This document shows, piece by piece, positions 52,677-61,116 of a stretch of 64,000 nt of DNA (the first letter of the stretch is position 1; each line of letters opens with the position of its first letter). The notes under the pieces were generated by a model that searched no databases, was not told the DNA's origin, and saw only the letters and a list, made by a program, of their open reading frames with translations. Source of the stretch: Methanolobus sediminis (lineage in GTDB: Archaea > Halobacteriota > Methanosarcinia > Methanosarcinales > Methanosarcinaceae); contig NZ_CP133592.1 of the NCBI RefSeq assembly GCF_031312595.1, positions 1 to 64,000 on the forward strand, in the 5' to 3' direction. A program made the position numbers and the translations under genes.

Positions 52677-53675
52677 ATGAATAGAGAAATAAACATTCTC
52701 GGTGGAGGTATCAGCGGTCTTGCTTGTGCAATCATTCTTCGCAAAAACGGATATGATGTTAATATCTATGAGAAAAAGCAAGTCACTGGTAAAAGATTTA
52801 ACAGTGACTGGCAGGGAATAGAGAACTGGTCCGAAGAAACTGATGTACTTGATGAACTAAAGTCATTCGGAATTGACCTTTCTTTTGATTATGTTCCCGT
52901 TTCTGAGCTTGACCTTCACTATTCTGATAAGATACGCACCCTCACAGGCGATAATGCCTGTTATCTTGTTAAACGCGGCACAGCCGACGACTGTCTGGAT
53001 ACATGTCTGCTAAATCAGGCCAGGAATCTGGGAGTTAAGATCCACTATGGTACAAAGCCTGATGACAGCAAACCTATTCATGTGGTTGCAACAGGCCCTG
53101 AAAAAGGGAATATATTTGCAAAAGGTATCAAATTCCACACCAACAGTCCTGATAATTACCATATGGCATTTGGCGATGATATTGCAAAAGGTTTCTATTC
53201 ATATCTGCTGATCAAGAATGGAGAAGCGACTATTGCAACGGTCTTTGACAATAAGAACCTGCATGATTCCGAGGATTTCCTAAGTAACACCATTGCCTAT
53301 TTTTCAGACTATTACAACCCCGATGAAGTAAACTCCGGCAGGAAGTTCGGAGGCTACGGATATTTTGAGATCAGAAAAACCCTCTATGATGATAACGGTG
53401 CAATGTTCATAGGCGAAGCAGGCGGTCTTCAGGATTACCTGTGGGGATTTGGCATGAGATATGCATTCCAGAGTGCCAACTTAGCTGCAAGAAGCATCAT
53501 GACCGGAGAGTCCTATGATAATCTGATAAGGGAAAATCTCCACCAAAAATTGAAGCACTCACAGAGAAACAGGAAACTCTTTGAGATACTGGGCCCTCTG
53601 GCATATCCACTGGCATATCATTTGTTTAACAGGAGCAAGGACCCGCTGAAGCTTTTGAATATGGTGTATAGGTGA
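52677..53675 (+). CDS. FAD-dependent oxidoreductase (geranylgeranyl reductase-like)
   Basis: 332 residues. EINILGGGISGLACAIILRK is the FAD beta-alpha-beta motif. FIGEAGGLQDYLWGFGMRYA is the second flavin block typical of geranylgeranyl reductase relatives, which saturate archaeal lipids or quinone-like tails. Start ATG 52677 has GAGGTG 5-6 nt before it; a 12-codon longer start is rejected. Substrate not predictable. Single gene. Confidence 0.85.
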   Translation: MNREINILGGGISGLACAIILRKNGYDVNIYEKKQVTGKRFNSDWQGIENWSEETDVLDELKSFGIDLSFDYVPVSELDLHYSDKIRTLTGDNACYLVKRGTADDCLDTCLLNQARNLGVKIHYGTKPDDSKPIHVVATGPEKGNIFAKGIKFHTNSPDNYHMAFGDDIAKGFYSYLLIKNGEATIATVFDNKNLHDSEDFLSNTIAYFSDYYNPDEVNSGRKFGGYGYFEIRKTLYDDNGAMFIGEAGGLQDYLWGFGMRYAFQSANLAARSIMTGESYDNLIRENLHQKLKHSQRNRKLFEILGPLAYPLAYHLFNRSKDPLKLLNMVYR

Positions 53676-54000
53676 GATTTTTTTGAAGAATAAGATAGAT
53701 GAAAATGCAGTTTCTACGTGATTATGCTGTTTCTCACAATGCCTTTGCAGATTATGAAATAAAATCAAGGTAGCTCTTTGATTCGAATTATACCTGTAGC
53801 AAATTAATTTTGGGATATAGTTAAGCAGAAAAAACGGAACTCTCTCCAAAAAATATGATTTGTAGCTCTTGTTGATAACAATACGGAATTTTTTAATAAA
53901 ACCTGCGTATTATTTAACTAATATTTAAGAATATATTTTTTTGAAAAAATGATATCAGGAAGTAACAAATACTATTTTATAACTAAGATGATATACATAT
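53676..54000. other. Intergenic region
   Basis: About 325 bp, AT-rich, with the histidine-kinase promoter. No ORF or strong hairpin recognised. Confidence 0.3.
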
Positions 54001-55713
54001 ATGTTGATGCTAGATATCAAAACGTTATTTTTTGTTGTATTCTTAATTCAAGCCTTTTTAACATTAGTTTTATTTTTGTATTGGAAAACACAAAAAACTT
54101 ATCAAGGATTTTTTGAATGGATACTGGCGCTTTTTATAATATCAGTGACAACATTTATTTTTTCATTTAGTGATTTTTTACCAGATATTCTAACAATTCC
54201 AACTGGTACACTTTCAATATTATATATTGTCTTAATGCTAGATGCGCTAAAGCTCTTTTTCACAAAACGTAGATTACGCCGTGAAATATATTTGATTTCT
54301 GTTCTTTCTATAATTATATTTTATTACTTCACAGAATATGTCGAAAATGCTATGATTCGTAACATAATTGTTTTAGTGTCAACCATTATAGTAATATCTC
54401 TGATAATAAACGTTCTTTTAACAAAGCCAAAATCAGGTGAAAGATATTTTTCAAGATTCATGCTACTAGGTTATGTTCTCCTGATGTTTACAATTATACT
54501 GAGACTTTTAGAGTGGTTTCAGATTCCTGCAAGTCGTAATCTATTCTCTTCGTCAACATTTAACATACTTCTATTGCTCGCTATTTTAGTAGCTATTCTT
54601 ACTATACATTTATCATTTATTCTCCTTAACTTTCAGAGAACAGCACAGGAACTTTATGAAGCAAAGATTGAAGCCCAGAATATTGCCGACCGCTATTCTC
54701 TTGCTGCGAGTTCTGCAAGAGCAGGTCTCTGGCATATGGATTTGAAAACAGGTATAGTTCATTGGGATGATTCTCTTGAAAAGTTACTCGGTTCTGAAAT
54801 TGATGTAAAGACTAAATTGCTTGAAATATGGAATTCATTCGAAATTGTAAAGGAATACGAGTCAAATCCTGAAAAAAAATGTAGTCAAAGTGTAGATAGT
54901 ACCCTTTTGACTACAGAGTTCACCCTTCATCATAAAAAAGAGGGGTTACTTCATTTTATGGTTCATGCTCATATTGTATCCAATGATGCGAATTCTTGTA
55001 TTGTAATTGGACTCATCTATGATGATACTCCTCTGCGCAAGACAGAGAATGCACTTAAAGAGACAAACAAGAAATTAAATCTACTGAACAGTATAACTCG
55101 TCATGATATCCTGAACATGGTCAATGGGGTAAATGGCTTTGCAGCAATACTTATGAGCCAACTCGATGATCCGATAATGAGAGAAAATGCCGAGAACATT
55201 GCTAAATGTGGTGTGATGATTCAGCATTTGATATCATTCACAGAACATTATCAGAATCTTGGAGCCAAAGAACCCCTATGGCAGGATATTTGCTTTTTGT
55301 TAGAGGATGATGAAATCAAATCCATTACAGAAGGCAAAATATTAAAATCTCCAGAACCAGGCATTCAAATCTATGCTGATTGGATGCTTAAGAAAGTCCT
55401 CTACAATCTAATAGAGAACTCACTGAGACATGGAGGAGATGTTAGTTCGTTTTCATTCTCATATGATTTCTCAAAAGATGGACTTGCCGTAGTATATCAG
55501 GACGATGGCATTGGTATTCCTGAAGAAAATAAAGCTAAAATCTTTGAAAAGGACTACGGAAAGAATACAGGGCTGGGTCTTTTCTTCTGTAGAGAAGTAC
55601 TGGAGATAACCGGTCTGAAAATTCATGAAAATGGTGTTTATGGAAAGGGTGCCAGATTCGAGATCATTGTACCTGTTGGTTCATTCAGGGAAGTTAATCA
55701 ACATATCGATTAA
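54001..55713 (+). CDS. Sensor histidine kinase with seven-helix membrane domain
   Basis: 570 residues. Seven N-terminal membrane helices (to ~215), a short coil, a PAS-like domain (SSARAGLWHMDLKTGIVHWD, ~240-345), the H-box SITRHDILNMVNG (~365), then the ATPase boxes NLIENSLRHGGD, DDGIGIPEENKAKIF and NTGLGLFFCREVLEI. An orphan kinase with no receiver gene beside it; a FilR1-type regulator is encoded about 0.4 kb past its end, convergently. Signal unknown. Confidence 0.9.
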   Translation: MLMLDIKTLFFVVFLIQAFLTLVLFLYWKTQKTYQGFFEWILALFIISVTTFIFSFSDFLPDILTIPTGTLSILYIVLMLDALKLFFTKRRLRREIYLISVLSIIIFYYFTEYVENAMIRNIIVLVSTIIVISLIINVLLTKPKSGERYFSRFMLLGYVLLMFTIILRLLEWFQIPASRNLFSSSTFNILLLLAILVAILTIHLSFILLNFQRTAQELYEAKIEAQNIADRYSLAASSARAGLWHMDLKTGIVHWDDSLEKLLGSEIDVKTKLLEIWNSFEIVKEYESNPEKKCSQSVDSTLLTTEFTLHHKKEGLLHFMVHAHIVSNDANSCIVIGLIYDDTPLRKTENALKETNKKLNLLNSITRHDILNMVNGVNGFAAILMSQLDDPIMRENAENIAKCGVMIQHLISFTEHYQNLGAKEPLWQDICFLLEDDEIKSITEGKILKSPEPGIQIYADWMLKKVLYNLIENSLRHGGDVSSFSFSYDFSKDGLAVVYQDDGIGIPEENKAKIFEKDYGKNTGLGLFFCREVLEITGLKIHENGVYGKGARFEIIVPVGSFREVNQHID

Positions 55714-55777
55714 GAGCAATTATAGCTACTATTCTTGAATATGATTATTGTGCTATTCCAGTAGTTTCTACTGTTCT

Positions 55778-56139
55778 CTATATAAGTCTCCTCACCGCCG
55801 GAGTATTCAAATTGAGATTTCCGTTCCTGATTCTCTGCTTAACTCCCTGAAACCTGCTCCTTGAAACTCCAAGAGCTTCTGCTTCAGATTGTGACATGTT
55901 AAGGATATTTTCATTATCTCTTGCTTGTTAACGAATTCCTGAGCCTTCTTCACATCAAGAGCCTGTTCATCAATATTATTTGCTTCTGTGCCAATGTAGA
56001 TTACAGAATCAGCCTTTACATGCTTTCTTTCCAGTATTCCTGTTTCCTCATTAAACTTGGATTCAGGATGATTGGCATATTCTATTATTCTGTACAAGGT
56101 GCAAGTGTAATGATAATGAAAAGAATAAACGATAATCAA
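55778..56139 (-). pseudogene. Frameshifted fragment of an unrecognised protein
   Basis: The ORF 55807-56139 reads RKHVKADSVIYIGTEANNID and DVKKAQEFVNK; then one frame over come NMSQSEAEALGVSRSRFQGV and KQRIRNGNLNLNTPAVRRLI, ending in TAG at 55778. So it is a gene end with a frameshift near 55905. The tail has the helix-turn-helix feel of a Cas1 C-terminus, but I do not assign a family. Confidence 0.55.
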
Positions 56140-56930
56140 ATTTCAGTTATTGGTATAGAATCCTCTAAGCAATAATCAAAAAGCGCTTTGCCCCATTGTT
56201 GTGCCTGGGACTTGCAGCCGAATACTTGTGTATGGTCATACTCGTTATTCTTCGAAAGTAACCTTATAACAAAGCAAGAGTCACTCACAGATAAAGATGC
56301 CATTTTAAGATCACTCTGATATAAATAAAATTTGATTTTTCCACTGGAAATATGATTATTTGCCTCAACCCGCCATTCTTCTTTGATTTTTTGCAGTAGA
56401 TTTTTTGAGACTATTATTGAAGCATTTGTGTCATTCTTACAGAATTGTGAAATATAAGGAGGAAAACTAGGGTGTATGAATGTAAATACAAAAAATAATG
56501 AAGTAGATTGTTCAGATTTTTTTAAAAAATCATGGTTTACTTCGAAAATGTTTTCTAAACTAGGTATTATAATGTTGCAGTGGCTGAGTTCACTAATCCT
56601 TTCTAATAAGTAGGATGGAATAAAATCAAGATTCCGAGATCCCCAGTAATCAATATCTATATCCAAGACTTCAATAGTATCTATTAAAGGTTTCATCTCA
56701 TCAACTATAAGTTTTCCAATAGTTGTCAGTTTATAGATGTCATTATAATGGAATACAAGACAGTGCTCTTCTAAAATCTTTATCTGAGGCAGTATTGCGT
56801 TTCTGGTAGTTTCCAATGACTTAAGAAGATAATCCATTTCTTGTGGACCATTCTGTAATAATAATAGCACATTCTTTCTTTTATCGGAAGCAAATACTAC
56901 ATCAAGTAACCGTTTTTTCACCAGATTCAC
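56136..56930 (-). CDS. FilR1/DUF1724-type winged-helix regulator
   Basis: 264 residues. N-terminal winged helix (KRKNVLLLLQNGPQEMDYLL, TTRNAILPQIKILEEHCLV, YKLTTIGKLIVDEM) and a C-terminal effector domain (IPSYLLERISELSHC, SKNLLQKIKEEW, SVSDSCFVIRLLSKNN) that match the COG4742/DUF1724 regulators common in Methanosarcinales, some of which control methyltransferase genes. Ligand unknown. Single gene divergent from nothing close. Confidence 0.82.
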   Translation of the reverse strand: MNLVKKRLLDVVFASDKRKNVLLLLQNGPQEMDYLLKSLETTRNAILPQIKILEEHCLVFHYNDIYKLTTIGKLIVDEMKPLIDTIEVLDIDIDYWGSRNLDFIPSYLLERISELSHCNIIIPSLENIFEVNHDFLKKSEQSTSLFFVFTFIHPSFPPYISQFCKNDTNASIIVSKNLLQKIKEEWRVEANNHISSGKIKFYLYQSDLKMASLSVSDSCFVIRLLSKNNEYDHTQVFGCKSQAQQWGKALFDYCLEDSIPITEI

Positions 56931-56984
56931 ATCCTATAAGCATACATTAGGTATATTCTATCATATAGGTACACACGTATACTT

Positions 56985-57032
56985 TTATGTTTGCTCCCAC
57001 GTCTCCAACCTTTCCCTAACGTAAGAGTTTAA
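56985..57032 (-). pseudogene. cas1 3'-tail remnant C
   Basis: Reads SLNSYVRERLETWEQT and stop, like the end of the cas1 pseudogene at 57548. Only about 16 codons are recognisable. Confidence 0.4.
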
Positions 57033-57153
57033 AGAAAATAGCTATCGCTCTTTATATAATAACTCACAATAAAACAAAACTCATAGAAAAATAAAGATGG
57101 AAAACCAATATTTAGATTTTCCACTACATTTTAATTAATTATTAATGTAAGAA

Positions 57154-57345
57154 TTAAGCTAATTCGCCAAATGCGAACTTGCTCAGCACTTTAGTAACTT
57201 TAATTGTAACTTCATCGCCGACCTTTGTATCTGGTACAAAAACAACAAATCCGCTTACTCTTGCGATTCCGTCGCCTTCTCTTGCGATATCTTCGATTGT
57301 CACTTCATATGTTTTGCCAGCTTCTACTGGAGCATTTGACTGCAT
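57154..57345 (-). CDS. TRAM-domain protein, RNA chaperone
   Basis: 63 residues, a single TRAM domain: VEAGKTYEVTIEDIAREGDG, VVFVPDTKVGDEVTIKVTKV and LSKFAFGELA. Stand-alone TRAM proteins in methanogens bind RNA and act as cold-shock chaperones. Start uncertain: ATG 57345 gives MQSNAPVEAG; GTG 57366 would add seven residues but leaves almost no spacing to AGGA. Alone, in the gap between the regulator and the cas1 remnant. Confidence 0.88.
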   Translation of the reverse strand: MQSNAPVEAGKTYEVTIEDIAREGDGIARVSGFVVFVPDTKVGDEVTIKVTKVLSKFAFGELA

Positions 57346-57547
57346 ATTATTAAACAAGTATTTCACGTCCTTTAAGTATTAGCTTAAAAAGAATACAACC
57401 ATTTGGTTAAAGATACGAAAAAACAGTAAATACGAATAAGGTAATACCATCTAGACCTATAATCATCAAAGTAGTTTAAGACTCTAAAAGCACACATCCT
57501 AAGTTCGGATACTATATAAGTCTGTTCGTATGTGCCCGAATAATATA

Positions 57548-58080
57548 TCAAAGCAAGTTACTCCACATCTCCAACCATTCCCTAACATGAGCATTAAGGA
57601 TAAATGGCGTATCAGCTTCAGCATTTTTTTCATATAATGAAGCGTACCTTTAGAGAATCCCATCTTTTTCCATTCAGAATAAGAAATACTGAGAATCTTT
57701 TGCCTTATATTATCTGAATCCTGCCTTTCAACATTATAAGCAGGCTTACTGAAATCAATTGTCTTTCTTTTCTCAACGAGATACTGAGCAACTTAGTCTT
57801 GACATTGGTTGTTTCAGGAGGTTTCAAGGTACTTAGGATTTTACTATTCCGATCAAGGAAAGTAACCTGAACAATATGTTAAATCAACCATCTGACAGCA
57901 TCCAGAGTCAGATTTCCATTCTTACTATAGACAACTATATTGTCTATGTCTATTTTCTGGGAAGGAAAGACATACTTTTCCGGTTCTATATCTGTGGTAT
58001 GTCTCCCATCCCTAATATGCAATTCAGACCCATTTACACGTGTGTCTATTCCGTGTCCGTTGAGAATGGAGGAGTTTCAT
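57548..58080 (-). pseudogene. cas1: Wrecked cas1 gene
   Basis: From ATG 58080 (overlapping the hcp stop as ATGA): MKLL, then a 1-nt shift, then ILNGHGIDTRVNGSELHIRDGR, given here as NGHGIDTRVNGSELHIRDGR, with EPEKYVFPSQKIDIDNIVVY, LTLDAVRWLI, stop, HIVQVTFLD and PPETTNVKTK. That is the N-terminal beta domain of Cas1. Then a deletion and frame change lead to QYLVEKRKTIDFSKP, IRQKILSISYSEWKKMGFSK and HVREWLEMWSNLL: the C-terminus. The middle ~150-180 residues with the metal-binding Glu-His-Asp are gone. No cas2, cas4 or CRISPR array is nearby. Confidence 0.8.
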
Positions 58081-59696
58081 TTTAAAAGTCTTTCCATATC
58101 TTCTTCCACGGTCGTGTTCGGTGTAATATTGAACTTCTCAACAAGCACTTTAAGGACATTCGGTGAGACGAAGGCTGGAAGTGTCGGGCCAAGTGTAATA
58201 TTCTGTATTTCAAGTCTCAGAAGGGTAAGCAATACAAGGACTGCCTTTTGTTCGTACCACGCGATATTGTATGAGATCGGTGCCTCGTTAACGTCTGTGA
58301 ACCCAAGTCTTGCCATAAGACCCTGTGCAATAACGATAAGTGAGAATGAATCATTACACTGTCCTGCATCCAATACCCTTGGAATTCCATCAATATCACC
58401 AAGATTGAGTTTGTTGTAGCGATATTTTGCACATCCGGCAGTAAGAATAACTGTATCTTCAGGCAATGCCTCCGCGAAATCCGTGTAGTACTGCCTGTCT
58501 TTGTGCCGTCCGTCACATCCTGCCATGACAATGAACTTCTTTATCTTTCCGGTTTTGACAGCATCAACTATCTTGTCTGCATTGGATAACACGGAGTTGT
58601 AAGCAAAACCGCCCATGATGGTACCTTCTTCCAGTTGTACCGGAGCTTCGCAGGTCTTTGCCTGCTTGATGAGTGCAGAGAAATCTTTCTGGCCGTCTTT
58701 AGGTATTATATGTTTGGCACCATCATAGCCTACGGAGCCTGTTGTGTATAACCTATCAATGTAGCTCTCCCTTGGAGGAACTATGCAGTTGCTTGTAAGT
58801 AATATCGGTCCGTTAAAACTCTCGAATTCCTGCTTCTGGTGCCACCATGAGCCGCCATAGTTGCCTACCAGATGTTCATATTTCTTAAATTCAGGATATG
58901 AGTTTGCAGGCAACATTTCACCATGAGTATAGACATCCACGCCTGTTCCTTCGGTCTGGTCCAATAGTTGTTTCAGGTCCTTCAGGTCATGACCGCTTAC
59001 AAGGATTCCCGGATTATCTCTTGTTCCGATATTGACCTGTGTGGGTTCAGGGTTTCCAAAAGCTGCTGTATTTACCCTGTCCAGGTCTGCCATTACATCA
59101 AAACCTTTTTCCCCGCATTTCAAGACCAATGAGATGAGGTCCTTATCAGTCAGGCTGTCATCCGTAGTTGCTACAAGTCCTTCTTCTACAAATGAATTGA
59201 TCTTCTTATTGTAATTACCAAGCATCATGGCATGATGCCCATATGCTGCAATTCCTTTGATGCCAAAGATCAACAGTTCCCTTAATGACCGTATATCTTC
59301 ATCCTCGGTTGCAAGTATACCTGTATTCCTGTCACTGAGGTTCTCAGAAGTCAAAGTTGCGATTTCAGGCAGATCGTTCTCATCAAGTGCATTGTTTTCC
59401 AGAAGTTTTTGCCTAATCTCATTCTGTATATGAAATCCTCTGTCGATACGCTCCTGAATTCCACTGGCTCTGAAATCAGTATTAGTTATGGTTGAGAACA
59501 ATGCATCAAGCATAAAATCATCAGTGCTGTTCTCAGAAATGTTTGCCTTTCTTGCTTTCTGATTGTAGAATGCAATGCTCTTAAGTACATAGATTAGATC
59601 ATCCTGAAGATCTGCAACCTCACCTTTCTTACCGCACATGCCGTTCTTTGTACAGCCTTCCCCGCTCATTGTTTCTTCACACTGATAGCAGAACAT
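58077..59696 (-). CDS. hcp: Hcp, hybrid cluster protein (hydroxylamine reductase)
   Basis: 539 residues. N-terminal cluster motif [20 protein letters not shown]; the hybrid Fe-S-O cluster ligands are seen in [43 protein letters not shown] and [10 protein letters not shown]. Hcp reduces hydroxylamine or NO and protects from nitrosative stress. Single gene with a short AT-rich leader; its stop overlaps the ATG of the cas1 pseudogene. Confidence 0.95.
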   Translation of the reverse strand: MFCYQCEETMSGEGCTKNGMCGKKGEVADLQDDLIYVLKSIAFYNQKARKANISENSTDDFMLDALFSTITNTDFRASGIQERIDRGFHIQNEIRQKLLENNALDENDLPEIATLTSENLSDRNTGILATEDEDIRSLRELLIFGIKGIAAYGHHAMMLGNYNKKINSFVEEGLVATTDDSLTDKDLISLVLKCGEKGFDVMADLDRVNTAAFGNPEPTQVNIGTRDNPGILVSGHDLKDLKQLLDQTEGTGVDVYTHGEMLPANSYPEFKKYEHLVGNYGGSWWHQKQEFESFNGPILLTSNCIVPPRESYIDRLYTTGSVGYDGAKHIIPKDGQKDFSALIKQAKTCEAPVQLEEGTIMGGFAYNSVLSNADKIVDAVKTGKIKKFIVMAGCDGRHKDRQYYTDFAEALPEDTVILTAGCAKYRYNKLNLGDIDGIPRVLDAGQCNDSFSLIVIAQGLMARLGFTDVNEAPISYNIAWYEQKAVLVLLTLLRLEIQNITLGPTLPAFVSPNVLKVLVEKFNITPNTTVEEDMERLLK

Positions 59697-59820
59697 TTTA
59701 TCACCCTTAGTATGTATGTTTTGCAGTATATCTATATACTTTGCTTGCAGAGATTTTTAGAATAAATGAGAATCTGAATGTCTTAGGTTTATCAATTCTG
59801 TTGGTCTGCTCATACAAAGA

Positions 59821-59905
59821 TCAAAACCACATTTCCAATCTCTTCCTGACATGAAAATTTAGAGTAAATGGCTTATCAGCCTCAGCATTCAATTTCATAT
59901 AACAG
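59821..59905 (-). pseudogene. cas1 3'-tail remnant E
   Basis: Reads KLNAEADKPFTLNFHVRKRL then EMWF and stop. About 75 nt are clearly like the end of the pseudogene at 57548. It begins about 15 nt after the fen stop. Confidence 0.6.
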
Positions 59906-59915
59906 AGAATACTTT

Positions 59916-60941
59916 TCACCAGTCACCCAAACACGACTGGCACTCAGAAGCAGCCCTCTCTTCCAATACCTGAATATTCTTCAACACCTGATTTTCAGAG
60001 AAATCCCTGTCATTTGCAAGATAATCGAATAATGCGTCTGAATCAGGTTTTTTCCACTTGAAAATGTAATCCTTTGTAACAGGAGGATTCATGAAGAATT
60101 CCCTTATCTCTTCAAGAGGGGCACATGCACGGATATCCCTGTCCTCTTCTCTGATAAGTGTCTCTATATCACCGTGTTTTTTGATGAGTTTTAAGGCTGT
60201 CTTTGCACCCACACGTTGCATTCCTTCGTTGAAATCCGTACCGATGCAGATTGCAAGGTCTATCAACTGTTCACGGCTTAGTTCCAGTTCTTCAAGACAA
60301 GACGCAAGTGAGATGTGTTCGGGTGTCTTTGTAACGTACTTTTTCTGTCCGGGTAACTTTCGCTTTCCCGTGCTTCCAAGATTGCGAATGACATTCTCAG
60401 CTCCGAACAGGAAAACATCATAGTCCTGCGAGCCTACAAAATCCACATCTCCACATGAAACCATATAAGATGCCTGTGCCTCTGCTTCGGATTTTGCCTG
60501 CATCCAGGGGATTCCCATGAGTTCAAGCAGTTTTTTAGATTCATCGAGAATCGTCGGAGTTATCCGGGATGTGGCCTGAGCATATTTTTTCATATCCTCA
60601 AGGTTGCCTTCATCCTTTGCAATCTCAAGCTTAAGGGCGGCATTTTCCTTGCATACCTTGCGTTTTTCAAGAGTTTCTTTTTTCATCTCCGGTGGTTTGC
60701 CGTCAAAGATGAAAACCGGTTTGATATTTGCTTCCCTGAGCCTGCTTGTCCTTGAAAAAAGTCCTGTCAGATGTGATACGGGATTACCTGAGGAATCCGT
60801 GAGCATTGAGCCGTCACGCTGGCGAATGGCACTTAAGAACTGATAGATCGTGTTGTATGCATCTATTGCTATTACTTTTCCTGAGAGTTCCTCGTAAGTT
60901 ATCGGGTTTTTTGTGAGTAGTGTGCCTATCTGTGTGCCCAT
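59916..60941 (-). CDS. fen: FEN-1 flap endonuclease
   Basis: 341 residues. IAIDAYNTIYQFLSAIRQRDG and SHLTGLFSRT open the N domain, VFIFDGKPPEMKK, GIPWMQAKSEAEAQASYM, DVDFVGSQDYDVFLFGAE give the metal acids, and ICIGTDFNEGMQRVGAKTAL the helix-hairpin-helix. It cuts 5' flaps in replication and repair. The PCNA-binding tail reads QSCLGDW and stops, one aromatic short of the usual pair, with a cas1-tail remnant just after. Confidence 0.95.
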   Translation of the reverse strand: MGTQIGTLLTKNPITYEELSGKVIAIDAYNTIYQFLSAIRQRDGSMLTDSSGNPVSHLTGLFSRTSRLREANIKPVFIFDGKPPEMKKETLEKRKVCKENAALKLEIAKDEGNLEDMKKYAQATSRITPTILDESKKLLELMGIPWMQAKSEAEAQASYMVSCGDVDFVGSQDYDVFLFGAENVIRNLGSTGKRKLPGQKKYVTKTPEHISLASCLEELELSREQLIDLAICIGTDFNEGMQRVGAKTALKLIKKHGDIETLIREEDRDIRACAPLEEIREFFMNPPVTKDYIFKWKKPDSDALFDYLANDRDFSENQVLKNIQVLEERAASECQSCLGDW

Positions 60942-61116
60942 GATATGCTCCGGAGTTTGTTTTTAAGAAAATCAGAATACGGTTTGCAGTTCAATTAACA
61001 CTCTGGTTTATAGTATTATTGCATAAATGCCGGTTTTGATCATCTCCCACAAACAATTAATAGTCTTCAAAAACAATACTACTTACACTTGAAGAAAATT
61101 GGGTGTAGTGTGGGAT

